NCBI GenBank assembly: GCA_031284445.1
Contig: JAISZW010000143.1
Span: 1-6,811 of the forward strand
Length of the DNA: 6,811 nt
From: Candidatus Methanovirga basalitermitum
GTDB lineage: Archaea > Methanobacteriota > Methanobacteria > Methanobacteriales > Methanobacteriaceae
Direction of reading: 5' to 3'
The translations under genes and the position numbers were made by a program. The notes beneath the pieces were generated by a model. That model was not told the origin of the DNA, made no database searches, and saw nothing but the letters and a program-made list of their open reading frames with translations. Below are positions 1 to 5,328 of this stretch, in pieces. Position 1 is the first letter of the stretch. Every line of letters begins with the position of its first letter.

Positions 1-317
1 ATTGATACCAATCCTAAAAGTAAATTTAAGACAGTTGTGAGGTTATTGGAATATTTTAGCTCTGTTCATGGGGAATAAAGTAATATGAGGAAAAACTCCA
101 CAAAAATTTACACCCTCTTTTTACCAAAAAATTCATCTGAATTGAATCCAATAGAAGACCTTTTGGAGATATTATAAAAAAGAAAGTCTCTAATAAATTT
201 GTGAAAAGCAAAAAATGGCTTGGAGAAATTTATACTTCTTCATTTTATGAAAATGTGGATAGTTTATCTCTTTATGAAAATTGGTTAAATGAGTTTATAC
301 CATGTGATAAAAGTTAG
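1..317 (+). pseudogene. IS630-type transposase, C-terminal remnant, broken
   Basis: This is the 3' part of a DDE transposase gene, cut at its left by the window edge. Frame 1 reads a conserved-looking block (LPKNSSELNPIEDL at 121-162) that matches the IS630-family signature around the last acidic residue of the DDE triad, usually written PxxSPELNPIE. Stops interrupt this frame at 76-78 and 175-177. The reading then continues in frame 3 from about 180 to a TAG at 315-317, giving text such as KSKKWLGEIYTSSFYENVD and LYENWLNEFIP, which resembles the C-terminal tail of IS630-like transposases in Methanobacteriales. A frameshift near the A-run at 174-183 plus the stops mean it cannot make a working enzyme. 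The family assignment comes from remembered motifs, not from a search. Confidence 0.75.
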
Positions 318-335
318 GTAAAATACTATATATGT

Positions 336-374
336 GATTTGATAATTTCAATGCTAAAAATTTGGTGTTACACT
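336..374 (+). repeat. 39-bp direct repeat, copy A
   Basis: This 39-bp segment recurs in the same orientation at 937-975, with 34 of 39 bases identical and no gaps. The shared core includes GATGCTAAAAATTTGGTG (AATGCT in this copy) followed by TACACT. It lies about 20 bp downstream of the IS630-type remnant's stop, where the right end of that element would be expected, and just past the 3' end of the minus-strand transposase remnant. It may be an insertion-sequence end; this is inferred from position only. Confidence 0.75.
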
Positions 375-827
375 ATAATGTTTTGAAAAATATGTCCTCA
401 TTAGCTCTAATATGGTTTAAAACTGTTTGTCTATAACTTGCTCTATAACCTGAATAATTCTATTATCTCAACAATTTTTTCTGAAGGAATATCATGGACT
501 AATTTAGGTTTTAAAGCATGTATTGGTTACTGAATTAAGCATAAGGATCCATACATGTAAGTTTTCTGTAGTACGTCTTCTTACAATTTGGGCAAATGTA
601 TTTTTGCTTTCTAAAATTGTTAAAATTATTGATTAGAACTTGATTTGATCCGTTTCGATTGAGTTTCCTACAATATTGGGCATTTAATATCCAGGTAAAA
701 GTATCGAATTTCAAAGTCGTATTCTCTCATTTCGAAGTTGTGGGATTAATAAAGGATTCACTATATTTTTCAAATAACATATTCCATTTTCAAAAAATAG
801 ACAAGATTTAAATACATCATTTAACAT
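373..827 (-). pseudogene. Zinc-ribbon transposase remnant, multiply frameshifted
   Basis: Read on the minus strand from an ATG at 825-827, the three frames together give a recognisable transposase N-terminal half. It starts as MLNDVFKSCLFFENGI, passes through YFYLDIKCP and a CRKLNRNGS stretch, and reaches QKYICPNCKKTYYRKL near 560-610. It then continues as PKLVHDIPSEKIVEIIELF and ends in GYRASYRQTVLNHIRANED. The paired Cys motifs (CP..C then CPNC) are the N-terminal zinc ribbon typical of several archaeal insertion-sequence transposases, with the helical segment after it resembling their DNA-binding region. At least three frame changes and several stops separate these blocks, and no catalytic domain is left before a TAG at 373-375. 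It is a dead fragment, and its exact family is not certain. Confidence 0.65.
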
Positions 828-936
828 ATCCAAATTGGTGATATTGTTTTTATCATACATAATAATATACACCATTTACTAATATAGTAAAGAACTTAAT
901 TTTTGGCACTAAACTTCCTGGTTTATTTATTAATAT
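828..936. other. Upstream flank of the transposase remnant, no gene
   Basis: This A+T-rich stretch carries no coding frame I can support. It contains a hairpin with 7-bp arms, TTTACTA and TAGTAAA around ATA (875-891), about 50 bp upstream of the minus-strand transposase remnant's start. A weak, diverged third copy of the direct-repeat core may lie at 896-917 (about 16 of 22 bases match copy B). It is probably the old left flank or end of the insertion element. Confidence 0.4.
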
Positions 937-975
937 GATCTGATAGTTTTGATGCTAAAAATTTGGTGCTACACT
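937..975 (+). repeat. 39-bp direct repeat, copy B
   Basis: Partner of the segment at 336-374. The five differences between the copies are all transitions (T/C or A/G), and there are no insertions or deletions. The copies are about 600 bp apart and enclose the minus-strand transposase remnant. They are much too long for a target-site duplication, so they are better read as ends of two related elements, or as what is left after several insertions in one hot spot. Confidence 0.75.
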
Positions 976-1068
976 TAAAATGTTATTAGTGAAAATTTGG
1001 ACAGTCCTTTTAAAATGGTACGAATGGTAATGTAAAGATTGGATCTGTTTGATGTTGATTTGTATAGT

Positions 1069-1114
1069 GATATATTTAAAAATACTCACTAAGTAAAACT
1101 AAGAGAGATATTCT
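1069..1114 (+). promoter_or_regulatory. Candidate promoter and leader of the 70-aa gene
   Basis: A TATA-like box (GATATATTTA, 1069-1078) stands about 40 bp before the ATG at 1115, the spacing expected for an archaeal promoter with a short leader. A weak purine-rich ribosome site (AAGAGAGAT, 1101-1109) precedes the start by 5 nt. The segment between copy B and this box (976-1068) shows nothing recognisable. Confidence 0.45.
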
Positions 1115-1327
1115 ATGGATTATGAAATGAAACTTCCAAATGGTGTTGGAGAGAAAGTGCTCGCAGATACAATTAATAACTTTGATGTTAATTTAGAACA
1201 TACTGAATTTGGTCCTAAGTTAATTGGAAGCATAGAAGAATTAGAAAATGCTAAGGATTTTATTGTAAAGGCTCTCAATGAAAGACTTCAAGACTTTGAA
1301 AATAAAGTTGGTGATGATAAAAGATGA
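1115..1327 (+). CDS. Small acidic protein of unknown function, 70 aa
   Basis: I do not recognise the family. The protein begins with a polar stretch (MDYEMKLPNGVGEKVL) containing a Pro-Asn-Gly-Val-Gly turn. A predicted strand-rich middle follows (FDVNLEHTEFGPKLIG), and the last 30 residues look like an amphipathic helix rich in Glu, Lys and Leu. There is no signal peptide, membrane segment or cysteine, so it should be cytosolic and contain no metal cluster. The start is supported by a purine-rich site 5 nt upstream and a TATA-like box about 40 bp upstream. Codon use is ordinary for this DNA and, unlike the neighbouring relics, the frame is clean. It stands alone, converging on the tRNA thiolation gene. 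It is likely a real, lineage-restricted gene, but its role cannot be read from sequence. Confidence 0.65.
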   Translation: MDYEMKLPNGVGEKVLADTINNFDVNLEHTEFGPKLIGSIEELENAKDFIVKALNERLQDFENKVGDDKR

Positions 1328-1350
1328 TAGGTTACTTAGACAAACATTTC

Positions 1351-1385
1351 TAAATTAAAAAAGAAAAATATTTTTTTTTTTTTTT
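1351..1385. terminator. Shared terminator region between converging genes
   Basis: On the plus strand an uninterrupted run of 15 T (1371-1385) follows the 70-aa gene's stop by 43 nt, an archaeal-type oligo-T terminator. On the minus strand the adjacent A-rich segment (1351-1370) reads as a T-rich tract just after the ncsA stop. The T15 run itself reaches into the ncsA stop codon (TAA on the minus strand at 1386-1384), so the two 3' ends are packed tightly together. Confidence 0.65.
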
Positions 1386-2250
1386 ATTTGAATTGATTTT
1401 TCTCAATAAAATCCTTAATTTTACAACTCATACATGTATTTGATGAAGAAGGCTCCCCACATCTACCACAATCCTTAGGTATAGTATTATTTGGCTTAAT
1501 ATTAAATATTTCCTTAAATGAATTCATTATATTCTGTTTAGTCCCCGAATAATCAGATTCAATTTGATTTAGGAAAGTTTTTGTCTTTCCTCTAAGTGAG
1601 AAACTTGAGTAAGGACATTCATCAAGATGAACAGGTATCTCATTTATAACCACCCATGTTCCAACATTTTTCTCAGATATATCCCATAATGGTTTTATTC
1701 TTGGTACAAGTTTTGGATGAATTTTATCAGAGATTGGACCGAATTTTGAAAACTTTAAAATATCTGCTCTTGAGAAAGTCATAAGGTAAGATTGTATTTC
1801 ATCATCCATATTATGACCTGTAGCTATTTTATCGGCTCCAATCTCATAAGCTGTTTTGTTTAATATGTTTCTCCTAAAAACTCCACAAGGAATGCATGCA
1901 CTTTTAAAATAATGGTATATATCATCAAGTGCATATCCAAACTCTTCTTTAAAAGACTTTTCAATATATTTAACACCTAATTTTTTCGTTGTTTTTCTTG
2001 CAGTTTCAATCCCATGATTTCTATAATTTTTAATTCCTTCATCAACTGAAATAGCTGCAATATCAAAGTCAATGAATTCTTCATTGTTTTTAAAATATGA
2101 TAGAGCATGTAAAGTTAAAACACTATCTTTCCCTCCTGATAATGCAATAGCTATTAAGTCTCCTTCTTCAATAAGATTGTATTCAGTTATTAACTTTCTT
2201 ATATTTGAAAATATTTTTTCATTGAATGTTTTCTTATTAACTATAGTCAT
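1384..2250 (-). CDS. ncsA: tRNA 2-thiolation enzyme, NcsA/TtuA (Ncs6) family
   Basis: This is a PP-loop ATPase that adenylates and thiolates U34 or U54 of tRNA, in methanogens probably using an Fe-S cluster and sulfide or a ubiquitin-like carrier as sulfur source. With the start at 2250 it has 288 residues. The PP-loop SGGKDS is at 38-43. The cluster and catalytic cysteines appear as ACIPCG (C119, C122) and ECPYSS (C212). GHNMDDE is at 145-151, and a C-terminal zinc finger has C261, C264, C273 and C276. The open frame runs up to an ATG at 2421, but that extension is hydrophobic, unlike the family, and overlaps the ligase relic in another frame. The ATG at 2250 begins where the family's conserved helix (NIRKLITEYNLIEEGD) begins, and it has a GTGAT site 4-8 nt before it. 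The usual N-terminal CxxC zinc finger is absent. Whether it modifies position 34 or 54 cannot be decided here. Confidence 0.9.
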   Translation of the reverse strand: MTIVNKKTFNEKIFSNIRKLITEYNLIEEGDLIAIALSGGKDSVLTLHALSYFKNNEEFIDFDIAAISVDEGIKNYRNHGIETARKTTKKLGVKYIEKSFKEEFGYALDDIYHYFKSACIPCGVFRRNILNKTAYEIGADKIATGHNMDDEIQSYLMTFSRADILKFSKFGPISDKIHPKLVPRIKPLWDISEKNVGTWVVINEIPVHLDECPYSSFSLRGKTKTFLNQIESDYSGTKQNIMNSFKEIFNIKPNNTIPKDCGRCGEPSSSNTCMSCKIKDFIEKNQFK

Positions 2251-2380
2251 TATATCACATTTTAATTCTAAAATCGCAATTAAGGAAAGATAAGAACAAA
2301 TTTTTTCATGTTCATCTCTTAGAAAGTCTAAAATGATGAAAAAAGATAAGAAAAAATTAAACAATAAAGCAATAGTATAA
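2251..2380 (-). promoter_or_regulatory. Upstream region of ncsA
   Basis: This stretch lies between the ncsA start and the end of the ligase relic. The ribosome site is GTGAT (2258-2254). An inverted repeat GAACA...TGTTC with a 10-nt loop spans 2294-2313. No TATA box stands out at the right spacing, so the promoter cannot be placed with confidence. The ORF that runs through this stretch on the minus strand is judged to be an open frame by chance. Confidence 0.35.
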
Positions 2381-2685
2381 TTAATATCTATTGTCAAATA
2401 TACGAGTAGATTTCTTTTCATTTCTAGGTAAATCCTTAAAATCAGCAGTAATTACCTTAGGAGTGAATCATAATTTATTTTTAAAATTATTTATTACTTC
2501 CTTTTATATTTTTTTAATATCTTCTTTATCATTAAGTGTAGTCTCAAAAAATAAAGTTAATATATCTTTTCCATTTAAAATGGTCGATTATAAAATTCGC
2601 TATTGGCATGTTTAACACTTTTCTGAATCTTTTTTAGAGGTTCATGACTCATATCCACAATATCATCCTTTATTTTTGTGTTTGA
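2381..2685 (-). pseudogene. PaaK / F390-synthetase-like ligase relic, centre deleted
   Basis: On the minus strand this relic keeps the two ends of an acyl-adenylating ligase of the phenylacetate-CoA ligase/coenzyme F390 synthetase family. The first part (2685-2578) reads DDIVDMSHEPLKKIQKSV and HANSEFYNRPF, like the family's N-terminal helix that ends in a (V/S)xFYxxxF motif. One base shift later, 2578-2384 reads LNGKDILTLFF, then DIKKI and KEVINNF, then FTPKVITADFKDLPRNEKKS and TRIFDNRY before TAA at 2383-2381. This matches the family's C-terminal signature LPRxxxKxxRxxDxR. Two in-frame stops interrupt the second part. About 300 residues of the middle, including the ATP-binding loops, are missing, so an internal deletion joined the ends. 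It is non-functional. The choice between PaaK and F390 synthetase cannot be made from these ends. Confidence 0.7.
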
Positions 2686-2841
2686 CGGCTTTTTTATGAT
2701 TAATTAAGTTGTCACTAAATACAAAACATGTTTATATTTCTGATATATAATACATATATGCCTAAGATTACATAAAACTATTCGTGCCATGAAATACTCA
2801 TGAATTGAACTAATTTCACGATGTGATTAAATTGGTGATCT
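2686..2841. promoter_or_regulatory. Divergent intergenic region between two gene relics
   Basis: This is the former promoter region between the ligase relic (minus) and the transporter relic (plus). TATA-like boxes occur at 2731-2738 (TTTATATT) and 2743-2750 (ATATATAA). A textbook ribosome site, GGTGATC (2834-2840), stands directly before the transporter's ATG at 2842. An imperfect inverted repeat (CGTG...GAAAT against ATTTCACG, about 2784-2822) may be an old operator or hairpin. No coding frame is supported. Confidence 0.45.
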
Positions 2842-3187
2842 ATGCTATTTAATGGAAAGTTTCCAAGATTTTTTTTATTCATTGTTTTCAGTTGAGTTGG
2901 GCTTGATGATTAGTTATTATGGAATGAAAGCAATTTTACTGTTGCAGATGGTTTATTAGATGCCTAATGGAGGATTTGGAATTGAAGAACACGAAATAGC
3001 TTCAATGCCCATATGGATTAATAACATTCATGTTAGGTATCATAGGATTTATATAATTGATAGATTGTTAGAACCTTATTATGTTACTTTTTATGGATTT
3101 ATAGTAATAATGTCTGCTCATACAACTTTAAACATAGTTTCTGGGATGAATGGCTTGTTTATCAAATTTGGAAATAAAAATATTTAA
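2842..3187 (+). pseudogene. POT/PTR2-family peptide transporter relic, N-terminal part
   Basis: The remains read as the first membrane segments of a proton-dependent oligopeptide transporter. From the ATG at 2842 the first frame gives MLFNGKFPRFFLFIVFS and hits TGA at 2893-2895. A shift of one base continues as VELGLMISYYGMKAILLLQM, where SYYGM(K/R)AIL is the hallmark of the family's first helix. After a TAG at 2957-2959 the same frame gives NGGFGIEEHEIASM, then YIIDRLL (family: GGxxADRxLG), then FYGFIVIMSAH and IVSGMNGLFI, matching the order of helices two to four. It ends at 3185-3187, so the remaining roughly ten helices are gone. The 75-residue open frame at 2960-3187 is therefore a piece of this relic and not a small gene. 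The frameshift, the internal stop and the truncation all argue against function. Confidence 0.75.
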
Positions 3188-3344
3188 ATTGATAATATAT
3201 CAAATTAGCAAAAATAAATTCAAAATTCTTTAAAGCAATAGATTTAAATTAAGTTATTAATTATAAAAATTTTTTATACCACTAATTATAGTAAAAAAAA
3301 ATTATAAAATGAATATAAAAAATTTTAGGTGAGTGTTAAATAAG
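3188..3344 (+). promoter_or_regulatory. Promoter region and ribosome site of arcS
   Basis: This segment is extremely A+T-rich. An inverted repeat TTGATA-ATA-TATCAA (3189-3203) follows the transporter relic. TATA-like candidates are at 3261-3268 (TTATAAAA) and 3271-3278 (TTTTTATA); I cannot choose between them. The ribosome site AGGTGAG (3327-3333) decides the start. A GTG at 3333 overlaps this site and would be unusable, while the ATG at 3345 sits 11 nt beyond it. Confidence 0.5.
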
Positions 3345-4253
3345 ATGAAAATAATCTGTTCAAGTGAAGAATCTCTTCATCGACCTGAAACATTTAGATG
3401 GAGAGAGAGAATGAAATTATTAGACCCAATCGGTGATTTCATTGTTGTCCTTCCTTGTAGTATGAGAAAACCTTATTCAAGATCCAAATCCCATCAAATA
3501 TTTAAAAAATATACAAAATATTATCAAGAACTAATCATAACCTCCCCTTTTGGAATCTGTCCAAGAGAATTAGAGTCAACATTTCCAATACAATCTTATG
3601 ATGTTCCAGTTACTGGTGATTGGAGTTTTGAAGAGAGAAAAATAGCTAGTGAACTTCTTAAATATTATGTGGGTGATAGGACTGTTGTTGCTAATGTGTC
3701 TGGTGGTTATAAAGAGGTCTGTAGAGAATATCTTGATAACTGCATATACACTTGTAAAGATGGCAAACCAACATCCTTTGAATCCATTTATAATTTAAGA
3801 GAAGAACTTAAAAGATTCCCAAAATTAAATAAAAGAGATAGATTGTTACATGAATTAAGGTCAATAGCTATTTATCAATTTGGAGGCAATGGAATTAAGT
3901 TTATTCCTGATGATGTATCAATAAAGGGAAGATATCATAGAAAACTCTTATCAGATAAAAGACAATTCGCTCTTTTAAATGCAGATACAGGATTATACTC
4001 TTTAACCCTTAAAGGTGGAGAAATATTAAAAAACCTTTCTCTTAAAGTTGTTGAAATTAATTTTGATTTAACTACGAACACTTTGTTTTCTCCTGGTGTT
4101 GAAAAAGCAGACAACAGTATTATTCCTAAAGACGAAGTAGTCATAGTGCGAAATGACGAAGTGGTAGCCGTTGGAAAAGCCATTTTATCTGGTAGAGAAA
4201 TGGAAGAGGCGATTAAAGGTGTAGCTATTAAAATTCGGCAAAGAAAGAAGTAA
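3345..4253 (+). CDS. arcS: Archaeosine synthase ArcS, short form (DUF5591 + PUA)
   Basis: ArcS acts on preQ0 already placed at G15 of tRNA by archaeal TGT. In the current view it adds lysine to preQ0, and the radical-SAM partner RaSEA then releases archaeosine. The 302-residue protein opens with SSEESLHRPETFRW, the usual entry to the ArcS core. The diagnostic motif PC-x3-KPY-x2-S-x2-H follows exactly (P37, C38, K42, P43, Y44, S47, H50). Residues about 228-302 are a PUA RNA-binding domain (LFSPGVEKAD...DEVVIV...AVGKA). Full-length euryarchaeal ArcS carries about 250 more N-terminal residues resembling a TGT catalytic domain, and none of that precedes this start. The upstream DNA is a transporter relic and A+T-rich promoter, so this looks like a short form, not a recent truncation. 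The alternative GTG at 3333 would add four residues but overlaps the ribosome site. Confidence 0.87.
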   Translation: MKIICSSEESLHRPETFRWRERMKLLDPIGDFIVVLPCSMRKPYSRSKSHQIFKKYTKYYQELIITSPFGICPRELESTFPIQSYDVPVTGDWSFEERKIASELLKYYVGDRTVVANVSGGYKEVCREYLDNCIYTCKDGKPTSFESIYNLREELKRFPKLNKRDRLLHELRSIAIYQFGGNGIKFIPDDVSIKGRYHRKLLSDKRQFALLNADTGLYSLTLKGGEILKNLSLKVVEINFDLTTNTLFSPGVEKADNSIIPKDEVVIVRNDEVVAVGKAILSGREMEEAIKGVAIKIRQRKK

Positions 4254-4476
4254 TATTATTTTTTATAAATGTTTTGATCAAATTTTGTTTATAAAGTGAA
4301 CTTAGGAGAATCTTTGATTTTCCGTTTGTTGGCAAAGACAACTTAAAAAACAGGGAATAAGTTTCCTTAAATTCACTTTGTGAATAAATCGAAGAGATTT
4401 TTCTCTTTTAAATGAAATGAGAGAGTTAGGAAGCGAAGTTTCCGTTTTTAAAAGTTTGGAGGAATAATGTGTTAAA
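4254..4476 (+). promoter_or_regulatory. Promoter and hairpin-rich leader of arfC
   Basis: TATA-like boxes TTTATAAA at 4262-4269 and 4288-4295 come soon after the arcS stop, so arfC probably has its own promoter and a leader of about 160-190 nt. Within the leader are short hairpins: GTTG/CAAC (about 4328-4342), ATTCAC/GTGAAT (about 4371-4385) and AAGAGA/TCTCTT (about 4392-4407). The leader ends with a strong GGAGG (4458-4462). Between this site and the arfC ATG lies a GTG (4469) that would encode a three-codon peptide whose TGA overlaps the ATG. No known riboswitch is recognised. Confidence 0.45.
4272..4318 (+). repeat. Diverged copy of the terminator-like repeat seen at 6597-6711
   Basis: The order TTTTGATCAAA, a T-rich run, an A-rich run, then GGAGAAT matches the unit found after the marker 16 gene, with several substitutions. 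Here the arms have drifted so that the 10-bp hairpin is no longer intact. A second partial match, AAAAGTTTGGAGGAA (4449-4463), covers the right half only and contains the arfC ribosome site. The position just after arcS suggests a terminator role for the first copy. Confidence 0.5.
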
Positions 4477-5166
4477 ATGAGACCTTATACTATATTGAAT
4501 GCAGCTATGACTTTAGATGGTAAAATAGCTACAAAAACAGGAAGTTCAAGAATATCCAACGAAAGGGATGTTGAAAGAGTTCATAAGCTTCGGATGAAAC
4601 TTGATGGAATTATGGTTGGTATAAACACTATTTTAGTTGATGATCCTAAGTTGACAGTCCGCAAACTGCCAAATGAAGAAACATTTACTCATGAAACATT
4701 TACGGAGAAAATAAATCCTGTTAGAGTTGTTGTTGATAGTTATGGAAGAATACCAATCAACTCAAATGTATTAAACTCTGATGCTAAAACAATTATAGCT
4801 ACATCCAACAAAATATTAAAAAACAGAAAAACTTTTTCATTACTTAAACAGAAGGCTGATGTTTTTATTTGTGGTGAAAAAGAAATTGATTTAAAAAGAT
4901 TGATGGAGTACTTGTATAGTAAAGGGATTAAAACCCTTATGTTGGAGGGTGGTTCAACACTTAGTTTCTCAATGTTTAAGGAAGGTTTAATCGATGAGGT
5001 ACGGATTTGCATAGGTCCGATTATTGTAGGTGGTAGTCATGCGAAAACATTAGTGGATGGTGATGGGTTTGCCTTTATGGAAAGTGGTGTTAAACTTAAA
5101 ATGAAAAATAGTTATTTTTTGGATGAATGTCTAATATTAGAGTATTTTGTTAAAAAATCAAAATAA
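4477..5166 (+). CDS. arfC: 2,5-diamino-6-ribosylamino-pyrimidinone 5'-phosphate reductase ArfC
   Basis: ArfC performs the NAD(P)H-dependent reduction of the ribosyl side chain of 2,5-diamino-6-(ribosylamino)pyrimidinone 5'-phosphate. This is the archaeal/fungal route to riboflavin and to the F420 deazaflavin core. The 229 residues match the usual length of the RibD C-terminal (DHFR-like) fold. Recognisable features are NAAMTLDGKIAT (8-19), SRIS (24-27), GIMVGINTILVDDPKLTVR (44-62), NPVRVVVDS (80-88), LEGGSTL (156-162) and GPIIVGG (180-186). It is cytosolic and expected to be dimeric. The N-terminal deaminase domain of bacterial RibD is absent, as expected in archaea. The ATG at 4477 starts where the family starts, although the GGAGG site is 14 nt away, which is long. 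A short acidic loop at residues 65-78 contains an internal 15-bp duplication. Confidence 0.93.
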   Translation: MRPYTILNAAMTLDGKIATKTGSSRISNERDVERVHKLRMKLDGIMVGINTILVDDPKLTVRKLPNEETFTHETFTEKINPVRVVVDSYGRIPINSNVLNSDAKTIIATSNKILKNRKTFSLLKQKADVFICGEKEIDLKRLMEYLYSKGIKTLMLEGGSTLSFSMFKEGLIDEVRICIGPIIVGGSHAKTLVDGDGFAFMESGVKLKMKNSYFLDECLILEYFVKKSK

Positions 5167-5184
5167 TCATGAAAATATTATTTA

Positions 5185-5241
5185 TTAACATATATATAAT
5201 CAAAAATATAACAATTGTTAAGATTTATATATAACAAAAAT
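5185..5241 (+). promoter_or_regulatory. Doubled TATA region with a 12-bp palindrome before marker 16 gene
   Basis: Two similar segments lie in tandem, 5185-5207 and 5218-5241. Each reads TTAA(C/G)AT, then TATATATAA, then CAAAAAT, with small differences. The second contains a good archaeal TATA box (TTTATATA, 5224-5231), which would place transcription start near 5255 with a leader of about 75 nt. Between and overlapping them is a perfect palindrome, TAACAATTGTTA (5209-5220), directly against the TATA/BRE position, where a repressor would block assembly of the initiation complex. Confidence 0.55.
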
Positions 5242-5319
5242 TAATAGTAGATATAATTAAAAATTTTTAAAATAAAAAAAAGTTACGATTTCAACATAAT
5301 ATTAGTTTCCAATGATGAA

Positions 5320-5324
5320 GAGGA
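5320..5324 (+). promoter_or_regulatory. Ribosome binding site of the marker 16 gene
   Basis: GAGGA ends 4 nt before the ATG at 5329. This supports the start used for the DUF39 protein; an earlier ATG at 5312 is in another frame and lies before the site. Confidence 0.6.
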
Positions 5325-5328
5325 TAAA

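Noticed and set aside
896..917. Third copy of the 39-bp direct repeat
   Set aside because: Only about 16 of 22 bases match in an A+T-rich background, which is too weak to call.
2072..2293. 73-residue plus-strand open frame inside the thiolase gene
   Set aside because: It is antisense to the PP-loop region of a clear gene and resembles nothing known.
2251..2421. N-terminal extension of the tRNA thiolase open frame up to the ATG at 2421
   Set aside because: It is hydrophobic and unlike the family, it lacks a good ribosome site, and its first part overlaps the ligase relic read in another frame.
2391..2615. 74-residue plus-strand open frame
   Set aside because: It is the antisense shadow of the ligase relic, where the minus strand carries the family's C-terminal signature.
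3935..4183. Minus-strand open frame inside arcS
   Set aside because: It lies opposite the PUA domain coding region; the plus strand explains the sequence fully.
4300..4460. FMN-type riboswitch or tRNA in the arfC leader
   Set aside because: None of the conserved flavin riboswitch segments and no cloverleaf arms are visible, only short independent hairpins.
3333..5166. arcS and arfC as one operon
   Set aside because: A 223-bp gap with TATA-like boxes and a terminator-like repeat separates them, so separate transcription is more likely.
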